Below are positions 47,202-54,496 of a stretch of 64,000 bases of DNA, in pieces. Both the position numbers and the translations under genes were made by a program. The stretch is from Herbiconiux sp. (lineage in GTDB: Bacteria; Actinomycetota; Actinomycetes; Actinomycetales; Microbacteriaceae). Numbering within the stretch: the stretch's first letter is position 1; every line of letters begins with the position of its first letter. The stretch covers positions 62,001-126,000 of the forward strand of contig NZ_SCVE01000006.1 of the NCBI RefSeq assembly GCF_004297105.1, in the 5' to 3' direction. Below the pieces are notes generated by a model. That model ran no database searches and had not been told where the DNA came from. It saw only the letters and a program-made list of their open reading frames with translations.

Positions 47202-48041
47202 GTGAGTGCGAGCTTCGTCGTCGTTCCGCAGTGGCAGGGCTCCGGGTCCACCCGGGCCATGCGACTGATCGATGGCGCGGAGGCCATCCGCGGCGATCTG
47301 CCCTCCGCGAGCACGCGCGTGGTCGAGATGCCGACGGGAGCCGGTGAATCCCTGGACACGGGGGTGCACCGGTTCTCGTCGATCTCGACCGCGGCAGAGG
47401 CGATCGGGCTCGCTCTGGCGGAGACGCCCGGCACTCCGATCGTGATCGGTGGAGACTGCGGCGTGGAGTTCGCGAGCATCCGTCATGCCGCCGCTGCGGC
47501 CTCCTCGGCGGGCGAGGGCGGTCTGGCCGTCGTGTGGTTCGACGCCCACGGCGACCTCAACACCCCCGGATCGTCGCCGTCGGGGGCGTTCCACGGGATG
47601 GTCCTGCGCACGCTGCTGGGGGGCGGACCGCCCGAACTGGCGGCCTCCCCCGTGATCGACCCCGCGCGCGTCGTGCTGGCGGGCACCCGGGCGCTCGACG
47701 ACGCGGAGGCCGCCTACATCGACGAGGCCGGCCTGCCGGTGTTCGCGCCGGCCCAGCTCGGCGATCCATCCGCTCTCGTGGCGGCGGTGCGCGCCACCGG
47801 CGCCCGCTCGCTCTACCTGCACGTCGACCTCGACGTGCTCGACCCGAGCGAGATCGACGGGGTCGCCTTCCCCGAGCCCTTCGGCCTGGAGGTCGGCCGG
47901 CTCACCGCCGCCATCTCCGCCCTCCGCGCCGAGTTCCCCCTGGCCGGCGCGGCGATCACCGAGTTCGCACCATCGGAGCCGGATGCCGCGGCAGGCGACC
48001 TCTCCACCATCCTGCGAATCGTCTCGGCGCTGGTGCGCTGA
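47202..48041 (+). CDS. Arginase/agmatinase-family ureohydrolase
   Basis: A 279-residue protein with the ureohydrolase metal motifs DAHGDLN and DLDVLDP. The first motif, usually GGDHS, is GGDCGVE, so one Mn ligand histidine is Cys. Family members hydrolyse guanidino compounds to urea or formamide; the substrate here is not clear. The GTG start follows pspA by 13 bases, so it is probably co-transcribed. Confidence 0.85.
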   Translation: MSASFVVVPQWQGSGSTRAMRLIDGAEAIRGDLPSASTRVVEMPTGAGESLDTGVHRFSSISTAAEAIGLALAETPGTPIVIGGDCGVEFASIRHAAAAASSAGEGGLAVVWFDAHGDLNTPGSSPSGAFHGMVLRTLLGGGPPELAASPVIDPARVVLAGTRALDDAEAAYIDEAGLPVFAPAQLGDPSALVAAVRATGARSLYLHVDLDVLDPSEIDGVAFPEPFGLEVGRLTAAISALRAEFPLAGAAITEFAPSEPDAAAGDLSTILRIVSALVR

Positions 48042-48111
48042 CCGACGCGCGACGAGCGCCCTCCGCCTCCTCGGTGGAGGATGAGAGCATCCGTAGATCT
48101 GAGGAGCAGCA

Positions 48112-49554
48112 ATGACCACCGAATACGACCTCATCGTCATCGGCGCCGGCGCAGTGGGCGAGAACGTCGCCGACCGCGGAGTGCAGGGCGGTCTCACCGT
48201 TGCCCTCGTCGAAGCCGAACTCGTGGGCGGTGAGTGCTCCTACTGGGCCTGCATGCCCTCGAAGGCGCTCTTGCGCGCCGGGGAGGTCGTACGTGCCGCG
48301 AAGAACGTCGGCGGCGCCCGACAGGCCGTCACCGGTGACATCGACGTGGCCGCCGTCTTCGAGCGCCGCAACTCGTTCACGAGCAACTGGGACGACTCGG
48401 GCCAGGCCGACTGGGTGAGCGGCGCCGGCATCGACCTGGTGCGCGGACACGCGACCTTCACCGGGGTGAAGGAGCTCAGCATCCGTGCCGCCGACGGCAG
48501 CACCTCGCCGCTGCGTGCCCGGCACGCGATCGTGGTCTCGACCGGGTCGACCGCTCTGCTGCCCGACATCCCGGGGCTCGCCGAGGCGACGCCGTGGACG
48601 AGCCGGGAGGCCACCAGCGCGCGCACGGCACCCGCCCGGCTCACCATCGTGGGCGGGGGCGTGGTGGCCTGCGAGATGGCGACCGCCTACGCGGGCTTCG
48701 GCACATCCGTCACCCTGATCTCACGAGGTGCTCTGCTGGCCACCCAGGAGCCGTTCGCGGGCGAGCTCGTGGCGTCGTCGTTGAAGGAGCTCGGCGTCGA
48801 CCTGCGACTCAACACGTCGCCGGCCTCGGTCTCGCGGGGCGACGACGGTGTCGTGCGCACGACCCTCGCCGACGGCTCGGTCGTGGAGTCGGAGGAGATC
48901 CTCGTGGCCACCGGGCGGCATCCGCGCACCGGAGACCTGGGCCTCGAGGCCATCGGCCTCGAGCCCGACCGGTGGCTGGAGACGGATGACTCCCTGCGTG
49001 TGCTGGTCGATGGCGCGCCCCTCGAGGGCGACTGGCTCTACGCCACGGGCGATGTGAACCACCGGGCGCTGCTCACCCATCAGGGCAAGTACCAGGCGCG
49101 GGCGGCGGGCGACGTGATCGCCGCGCGCGCCACGGGAAAGCCGGTCGACGACGTGGCCTGGGGCCGTCACGTGGCCACCGCCGACAACGAGGCCGTGCCG
49201 CAGGTGACTTTCACCGACCCTCCGGTCGCCTCCGTGGGGCTGACCGCGGCCGCGGCCGAGAAGGCAGGCTACCGCACGCGCGTGGTCGACTATGAGATCG
49301 GCAACGTCGCCGGGGCGAGCGTGCACATCGACGGCTACACGGGGACCGCCCGCATGGTCGTCGATGAAGACCGTTCGGTGCTGCTCGGCGCCACCTTCGT
49401 CGGACCGGATGTGCAGGAGCTCGTGCACTCGGCCACCATCGCGGTGGTGGGCGAGGTGCCGCTGAAACGGCTGTGGCACGCGGTTCCGTCGTATCCGACC
49501 ATCAGCGAGGTGTGGTTGCGGCTGCTCGAGACGTACGGACGCGACAGCGCATGA
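48112..49554 (+). CDS. FAD-dependent pyridine nucleotide-disulfide oxidoreductase
   Basis: A 480-residue class I flavoprotein disulfide reductase. It has an FAD-binding GAGAVGE (11-17), the redox pair Cys42-x4-Cys47 in GGECSYWACMPSK, an NAD(P)-binding VGGGVVACEMA and the C-terminal dimer domain. The conserved C-terminal His of lipoamide dehydrogenase (HPT.SE) is Tyr here (PSYPTISE), as in soluble transhydrogenases, so activity on a disulfide substrate is uncertain. GAGGAG precedes the ATG. Confidence 0.9.
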   Translation: MTTEYDLIVIGAGAVGENVADRGVQGGLTVALVEAELVGGECSYWACMPSKALLRAGEVVRAAKNVGGARQAVTGDIDVAAVFERRNSFTSNWDDSGQADWVSGAGIDLVRGHATFTGVKELSIRAADGSTSPLRARHAIVVSTGSTALLPDIPGLAEATPWTSREATSARTAPARLTIVGGGVVACEMATAYAGFGTSVTLISRGALLATQEPFAGELVASSLKELGVDLRLNTSPASVSRGDDGVVRTTLADGSVVESEEILVATGRHPRTGDLGLEAIGLEPDRWLETDDSLRVLVDGAPLEGDWLYATGDVNHRALLTHQGKYQARAAGDVIAARATGKPVDDVAWGRHVATADNEAVPQVTFTDPPVASVGLTAAAAEKAGYRTRVVDYEIGNVAGASVHIDGYTGTARMVVDEDRSVLLGATFVGPDVQELVHSATIAVVGEVPLKRLWHAVPSYPTISEVWLRLLETYGRDSA

Positions 49555-49955
49555 CGGAGACCCGCTACGGGGGGCCGGTGATGGCCAGGGTGCGGAGCAT
49601 CCTGTACTTCCCGCCGCTCGCTCTCGCCGGTTACCTCTACGCCACGGCGGTGGGACTCGGCGTGGGTCTGCTCTTCAGCCGGCGGCTCCCCCGCCGGGTC
49701 GACGGCCTGTTCGTGTTCACCCGGCTGCCGACGTGGGCCTTCCGGCGCGGGGGGACCTGCGTGGGTGGGGTGTACCTCACCGACACGAACGATGCGGCCC
49801 ACGTGCTGCGGCACGAGGCGATTCATCGTCAGCAGTGGATGCGGTACGGGATGATGTTCCCGCTGCTCTACGCGCTGGCCGGGCAGAACCCCCTGAGCAA
49901 CCACTTCGAGATCGAGGCCGGCCTCGAAGACGGCAACTACCTACCGCGCCGCTGA
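49551..49955 (+). CDS. Small membrane protein with HExxH motif, unknown
   Basis: A 134-residue protein with one or two N-terminal membrane helices (about 17-43) and a soluble part containing HEAIH (88-92), a zinc-binding pattern seen in metalloproteases. Related proteins are sometimes called Fe-S oxidoreductases without support: only one cysteine is present. Its ATG overlaps the stop of the flavoprotein gene (ATGA), so the two may act together. Confidence 0.72.
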   Translation: MTETRYGGPVMARVRSILYFPPLALAGYLYATAVGLGVGLLFSRRLPRRVDGLFVFTRLPTWAFRRGGTCVGGVYLTDTNDAAHVLRHEAIHRQQWMRYGMMFPLLYALAGQNPLSNHFEIEAGLEDGNYLPRR

Positions 49956-49965
49956 GTCGTTCGAC

Positions 49966-50045
49966 TTGCCACAAGTTGTGGCAACTGACGTGCCACGACA
50001 ACACTTCGTGGCACGTCGCGCGCACGCTTCGCCCGAAGGGCGAGC
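49966..50045. terminator. Three adjacent hairpins between convergent genes
   Basis: TTGCCACAAGTTGTGGCAA (49966-49984) is a perfect palindrome. GACGTGCCACGA and TCGTGGCACGTC (49987-50017) form a 12-pair stem with a 7-base loop. A third stem at 50026-50045 pairs GCTTCGCCC with GGGCGAGC. The tandem stems probably end transcription from both sides. The first two share TGCCAC/GTGGCA. Confidence 0.7.
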
Positions 50046-50052
50046 CATCGGC

Positions 50053-50439
50053 TCAGACCAGGACGTAGTCGTTCGGCACGTCGCGGCCGATCCACACGCA
50101 CACGTCGTCGCCATCGATCTCGGAGACCCCGGTCGACATCTCGCCGACCCAGGCGCGGATGGCGCGGCCCAGAGCCTGGCCGGGGGCACAGGCGAGGCCC
50201 GTGCCCATCTCGCCGGAACGGGTGTCGCGGGTGAGCCACGTCACGGTGACGCGCTCGGGCGTGGCGATGGGATCGATGTGACCGGCGTCGGGAACCTCGA
50301 CGAAGATTTGACCGCGCGCCCGGTCGCCCAGGGTGGCGACGACGGCCCGCACCTCATCGAGGTTGGCCTCGGTACCGGCGATGAGCACACGGCCTGCGGC
50401 ACGAGAGACGACGGTCGAGTCGGAAGCGATCACATACAT
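50053..50439 (-). CDS. SIP-domain (siderophore-interacting-like) protein
   Basis: A 128-residue stand-alone C-terminal SIP domain. It resembles the NAD(P)H-binding half of siderophore ferric reductases (VLIAGTEANLDEVRAVVATL, VTWLTRD) without the FAD-binding half. It may help iron release from siderophores or serve another pyridine nucleotide role. TATACT ends 8 bases before the ATG and an iron box lies just upstream, so it is probably iron-repressed and leaderless. Confidence 0.82.
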   Translation of the reverse strand: MYVIASDSTVVSRAAGRVLIAGTEANLDEVRAVVATLGDRARGQIFVEVPDAGHIDPIATPERVTVTWLTRDTRSGEMGTGLACAPGQALGRAIRAWVGEMSTGVSEIDGDDVCVWIGRDVPNDYVLV

Positions 50440-50447
50440 TTGACATC

Positions 50448-50453
50448 AGTATA
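50448..50453 (-). promoter_or_regulatory. -10 hexamer of the SIP gene
   Basis: TATACT, five of six consensus bases, ends 8 bases before the ATG. With no room for a ribosome site the transcript should be leaderless. Confidence 0.6.
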
Positions 50454-50465
50454 GGCATGCCTTAC

Positions 50466-50484
50466 TTAGGATTGCCACACCTAT
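50466..50484. promoter_or_regulatory. DtxR/IdeR-type iron box
   Basis: TTAGGATTGCCACACCTAT matches 14 of 19 positions of the remembered DtxR/IdeR consensus TTAGGTTAGCCTAACCTAA. It covers the promoter region of the SIP gene and overlaps the stop codon of the upstream acyl-CoA dehydrogenase-like gene. A second partial half-site pair, TAGGCATGCCTTA, overlaps the -10. Confidence 0.65.
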
Positions 50485-51614
50485 ACGCTGACAGGTGCCT
50501 CGGAGAGAACCCACCCTCCGACGAGCTCCTGGCTGAACGGCACCGAGTACGCCATCAGAGCCCCGGCCTGGGCGTCCCGGAAGATGCGCTGGATGGGCGA
50601 CCGGGCGAGGTAGGCGCCGCCGCCGCCCACCTTGAGCGCGAGCGCCGCCGCCTTCTTCGCCACCTCGTTGGCGAGCATCTTCGACTCGGTCGCGGCGGCC
50701 ATCGCGTGCGGATCCCGTCGGTCGGCGAGCCACGCGGTCTGCTCGGCGAGCAGACGCGCCGCGCGGAGCTCGGCCCACACCATCGCGGTCTCCGACTTCA
50801 CCCAGGAGGCATCGGCCAGCCGTTCGGCCGCCGGCCCCTTCTTCGCGTTTGCCGACACCGTCAGCGCGTCGATCGCCGATTCGGCGATTCCGATCGACAG
50901 CGAGGCGAAGCCGACCGAGATGAGATTCGAGTAGTCGACGGGCGGCGCACCGCAGCGCCTCGAGGCCGCGAGGTGGGTTCCATCGAACACGATCGTGCGG
51001 CTCCGGGTGGCCCGCATCCCGATGGTCTGATCGATCGGCGGGAAGGAGAGCGTCTCGTCGCGGTCGACACCGAAGAAGCCCGGGCCGCCGTCGACGCGGG
51101 CGTTGAGGAAGAAATGGTCGGCGATCTCTGCTCCCGAGACGAAGAGCTTGCGCCCGGTGAGGGTCCAGCCATTCTCGGCCGGCTCGAGATCCTGCTGCGA
51201 AGAGAGGAAGAAGTTGCCCCCGGCAGGCTCGGAGAGGGCGTTCGAGAACCGTGCCCCCGAACGCAGCCGCTCCGCGAAGTAGGCCGCGCTCGAGGGCGGC
51301 GACAGAGTGACGAGGGCGTGCGCCGCCCCGATGTGCATGAGCCACACCGCCGCGACCGCCGGATGCGCTGCGGCGAAGAGGCGCACCACCTGCGAGAGCG
51401 TGGCGTACGACAGCGCCTCGCCACCGAACTCCACGGGCAGGAATGCCGCATCGAGACCGCTCTCCGCAACCGCCCGCAGGTGCTCCACCGGAAGCTCACC
51501 CGACACGTCATCCGCCTCGACCGTCTGGCTCAGCTGCGCGGCGAGCGCCTTCGCCGTCTCGATCCAGGCGAGTTCCTGGTCGGGAACCTGTACCGGGGAG
51601 GGTCGTGTGAGCAT
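50481..51614 (-). CDS. Acyl-CoA dehydrogenase-family flavoprotein
   Basis: A 377-residue protein with the three-domain acyl-CoA dehydrogenase layout: N-terminal helices, the central beta domain with SNALSEPAGGN and LTGRKLFVSGAEIADHF, and C-terminal helices ending IQRIFRDAQAGALMAYS. The ending resembles DszC/SfnB-type flavin monooxygenases of the same fold, so sulfur or nitrogen compound oxidation is as likely as acyl-CoA oxidation. It follows the GntR gene by 52 bases. Confidence 0.82.
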   Translation of the reverse strand: MLTRPSPVQVPDQELAWIETAKALAAQLSQTVEADDVSGELPVEHLRAVAESGLDAAFLPVEFGGEALSYATLSQVVRLFAAAHPAVAAVWLMHIGAAHALVTLSPPSSAAYFAERLRSGARFSNALSEPAGGNFFLSSQQDLEPAENGWTLTGRKLFVSGAEIADHFFLNARVDGGPGFFGVDRDETLSFPPIDQTIGMRATRSRTIVFDGTHLAASRRCGAPPVDYSNLISVGFASLSIGIAESAIDALTVSANAKKGPAAERLADASWVKSETAMVWAELRAARLLAEQTAWLADRRDPHAMAAATESKMLANEVAKKAAALALKVGGGGAYLARSPIQRIFRDAQAGALMAYSVPFSQELVGGWVLSEAPVSV

Positions 51615-51666
51615 GAAGGCGGTCCTTTCGCGAGCGGTCGGGCGGTTCGGGTGGAGCGGATGGGTG

Positions 51667-52407
51667 TCAGAACTGGTACCGCGCGGTCGAGAAGACCTGC
51701 GGGGGCCGGATGGTGCGCATCATCGAATACGAGACGGTCTTGGGGTCGTGCAGCTCACGGGCATGGAACAGCCGCCGGCCGCTCAGCCCGATGCCGACGA
51801 TGTCGAGAGTCAGCACCGGCGTGCCGACCGGATGCTCGAACAGCACCGCATCCGCCTCGCTGAGCACCTCGGCCGAGGGGGTCGCCACCTCCCAGGCGAC
51901 AGCCTCGCCCCACACCCTCTTGGCGGCCGTGTAGATCGAGTCGCCGAGATCGACGTCGTCACGGGGGAAGGGCAGGGGCATGGTGCTGAAGGCCAGCATG
52001 GCCACGGCCCCGTCGGCACGCCAGCGCTTGACGATCCGGGCGGCGGGTCGGCCGGGCTCCACCATCAGGAGTCCGGCACTCTCCTTCGGCACGAGCACAT
52101 CGGAGATCTCCAGCACCTCGACGCTGCTCTCGTAGCCGAGCTGGCGCAGCAGCACGCTGTATTCCAGCTGGTCTTCGAACCGCACGCTCATGCGGGTGGC
52201 GACCGGATCGACCTCGGTGGCCGCGCCCTGTCTGCGCAGCACAACGCCCTGCTGCTCGAGCGAGGCGAGCACGTCGCGCACCTGCTTGCGGGTGCAGCCG
52301 ATCCGCTCGGCCAGTTCCACCTCGCCCGGCAGGGTCGATCCGGATACGGCGGCATCGCGCACGAAACGCAGCACTCCCGCGAGCACCCTCTGGTCTTCAT
52401 CGGTCAT
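51667..52407 (-). CDS. GntR-family regulator with UTRA ligand domain
   Basis: A 246-residue HutC-type repressor with an N-terminal winged helix (about 5-70, LPGEVELAERIGCTRKQVRDVL) and a C-terminal UTRA domain (about 90-240) that binds a small molecule. It is the last gene of the purine transport operon and coupled to permease 2 by ATGA. It probably senses a purine or a breakdown product and controls this operon. The repeats at 60757-60784 are candidate binding sites. Confidence 0.88.
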   Translation of the reverse strand: MTDEDQRVLAGVLRFVRDAAVSGSTLPGEVELAERIGCTRKQVRDVLASLEQQGVVLRRQGAATEVDPVATRMSVRFEDQLEYSVLLRQLGYESSVEVLEISDVLVPKESAGLLMVEPGRPAARIVKRWRADGAVAMLAFSTMPLPFPRDDVDLGDSIYTAAKRVWGEAVAWEVATPSAEVLSEADAVLFEHPVGTPVLTLDIVGIGLSGRRLFHARELHDPKTVSYSMMRTIRPPQVFSTARYQF

Positions 52408-53324
52408 GTCGAACTCACCTTCGTGCTGCGATAGAGCCTCCGCAGTTGCCGGCGTGAGGTGATCACGAGCACCACAAGGGTCACCAGATACGGTATCGAC
52501 TGGTACACCTCGCTCGGGAGCGTCAGCGCGGTGGATTGCGACAGCAGCGCGAAACTCTGCAGGAAGGCGAAGAGCAGGGCGCCGAGCGCGATGCCGACCG
52601 GGCGGCTGCGCCCCATGATCACGATGGCCAGGGCGATGTAGCCGCGACCGGCGGTGATGTCGGGGGTGAACGATCCGATCGTGCCGATCGTGATGACGGC
52701 GCCGCCGAGCCCGGCCAGCGCTCCCCCGATCAGCAGAGCGGATGCGCCGGTGCGCTCCACCCGCACCCCGCGAAGAGCGGCCGAGGCCGGGTCGGTTCCC
52801 ACCGCCTGCACGGCGAGGCCGAACCGGGTGAACCGCATGACGGCCCAGGCGACGAGGAGCAGCAGCGCCGCGAGATAGACGAGTGGGCTCTGCCCGAACA
52901 GCACGGGCCCGATCACCGGGATGTCGGCCAGCGGTCCGAGTCCCGTGCGGGGAACGGTGGGCACGGTGACGTTGGTCTGCCCGCTCGGCACCCAGAGCTG
53001 GAAGAGGTAGGTGCTGAGACCGAGCCCCAGCATCGTCACGCCCAGGCCCACGACGATCTCGTTGGCGTGCAAGCGGTACACCACGAGGTTCATCGCCACG
53101 GCCATCACGAGTCCCACGGCGATGCCGGCGAGGAGTCCGACCAGCGGCCCCCCGAGGCTGGCGCCCCAGACGCCCGCGAGGGCGCCCATGATCATCATCC
53201 CCTCGATCCCGAGGTTGATGCGGCCGGCCCGTTCCACGAAGCCCTCACCGATCCCCGCGAAGACGAGTGGAGCGGCGAGCGCGAGGGTACCGGCCAGGAT
53301 GGCCACCCAGAGTTCGACGGTCAC
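52404..53324 (-). CDS. Nucleoside-type ABC transporter permease 2
   Basis: A 306-residue membrane protein of the BPD_transp_2 family with about nine helices and the GINLGIEGMM-like motif (RAGRINLGIEGMM) typical of nucleoside (Bmp/Nup/Rfu) permeases. AGGAGG is 7 bases before the GTG, which overlaps the stop of permease 1 (GTGA). Confidence 0.92.
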   Translation of the reverse strand: MTVELWVAILAGTLALAAPLVFAGIGEGFVERAGRINLGIEGMMIMGALAGVWGASLGGPLVGLLAGIAVGLVMAVAMNLVVYRLHANEIVVGLGVTMLGLGLSTYLFQLWVPSGQTNVTVPTVPRTGLGPLADIPVIGPVLFGQSPLVYLAALLLLVAWAVMRFTRFGLAVQAVGTDPASAALRGVRVERTGASALLIGGALAGLGGAVITIGTIGSFTPDITAGRGYIALAIVIMGRSRPVGIALGALLFAFLQSFALLSQSTALTLPSEVYQSIPYLVTLVVLVITSRRQLRRLYRSTKVSST

Positions 53325-54496
53325 GGGCGCCCTCCTTCGTTCTCGGCCTCGGCCAGGGTGCCGATCGTCGTCTCGTGGTCGCCGGCTGTGCCGGGCGGCT
53401 CGGCGGAGAGCACCACCGGCTCGTCGGCCGCATCCTTCGTTCCCACCGGCCGCACGACGGCGGCGGGGTTGCGCTGGTAGGCGGCGATGCAGGCGACGCC
53501 GATGAGCAGCACGCCCTTGATCACCTCGGCGATCGAGGCGGGAACCGTGCCCGTCGCCGACTGCATTCCCACCGCGCCCGCGGCGAGCGCCGAGAAGAAC
53601 AGCGCGGCCAGCACGATGCCGATGGGAGCCAGGCCGCCGAGGAGCGCGACGGCGATGCCCGAGAAGCCGACCCCGCCCGAGACGGAGTTGAGGAGCCGAT
53701 CGTTCACTCCGGCCACCTGGATCCAGCCCACCACTCCCGCGCCGAGGCCCGAGACCAGCATGGTCGAGTAGACGGTGCGCGACCGGGTCGCCCCGAGACG
53801 CAGGGCGAGCTTCGGCCGGGTCGCGAACACCGTCAGCCGCGTGCTCGCCGCCGAGCGGTTCCACAGGAACACGAGCACCGCGATGACGATGACGAGAAGG
53901 ATGCCCCAGTGGGCGCGCGTGCCGGGGATGAGCGCGGGCAGCGCTGCGGCCTCGGGGAGCTTCGCGCTCTGCGGGGTGGCCGTCTCCTCCGGGGTGGCGA
54001 GCCAGGTGCGCAGGGTCCAGCCGAGGAATCCGGCCGCGAGGTAGTTGAGCAGCAGGGTGCTGAGGATCTCGTTGACGCGCCAGCGCACCGCGAGGAAGGC
54101 GGGGAGGAGGGCCATCGCCCCGCCGCCGGCGGCCCCTGCGAGGAGACCGACGGGCCAGAGCACGACACTCGGCGCCGCTCCCCCGAACAGCTGGTCGATG
54201 GCGAACACTGCTCCCGTGGCGGTGATCGCCCCCACGATGATCTGGCCCTCCGCTCCCACCGAGAACACCCCTGCGCGCAGGGCCGGAATGAGGGTCAGCG
54301 CCACGATGCCGATCGGCACGGCGCCGACGAGCACCTCACCCACGCGGTAGGGCGAGCTCGACACCCCTTCCACCAGCCCCTGGAGGCCGACGAGCGGGTC
54401 GGCGCCGGCGAACAGGATGAGCGCACCGGCCACCACCAGCACGGCAGCCACCACGGAGGCGGTGAGCAGCCAGCGTTGCCGGTCGAGCGATCTCAC
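53321..54496 (-). CDS. Nucleoside-type ABC transporter permease 1
   Basis: A 391-residue membrane protein with the AGVFSVGAEGQI motif of the larger nucleoside ABC permease and about ten helices, followed by a soluble C-terminal tail of about 45 residues. The GTG overlaps the stop of the adenine deaminase-like gene (GTGA). It pairs with permease 2 and the double ATPase. Confidence 0.92.
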   Translation of the reverse strand: MRSLDRQRWLLTASVVAAVLVVAGALILFAGADPLVGLQGLVEGVSSSPYRVGEVLVGAVPIGIVALTLIPALRAGVFSVGAEGQIIVGAITATGAVFAIDQLFGGAAPSVVLWPVGLLAGAAGGGAMALLPAFLAVRWRVNEILSTLLLNYLAAGFLGWTLRTWLATPEETATPQSAKLPEAAALPALIPGTRAHWGILLVIVIAVLVFLWNRSAASTRLTVFATRPKLALRLGATRSRTVYSTMLVSGLGAGVVGWIQVAGVNDRLLNSVSGGVGFSGIAVALLGGLAPIGIVLAALFFSALAAGAVGMQSATGTVPASIAEVIKGVLLIGVACIAAYQRNPAAVVRPVGTKDAADEPVVLSAEPPGTAGDHETTIGTLAEAENEGGRP

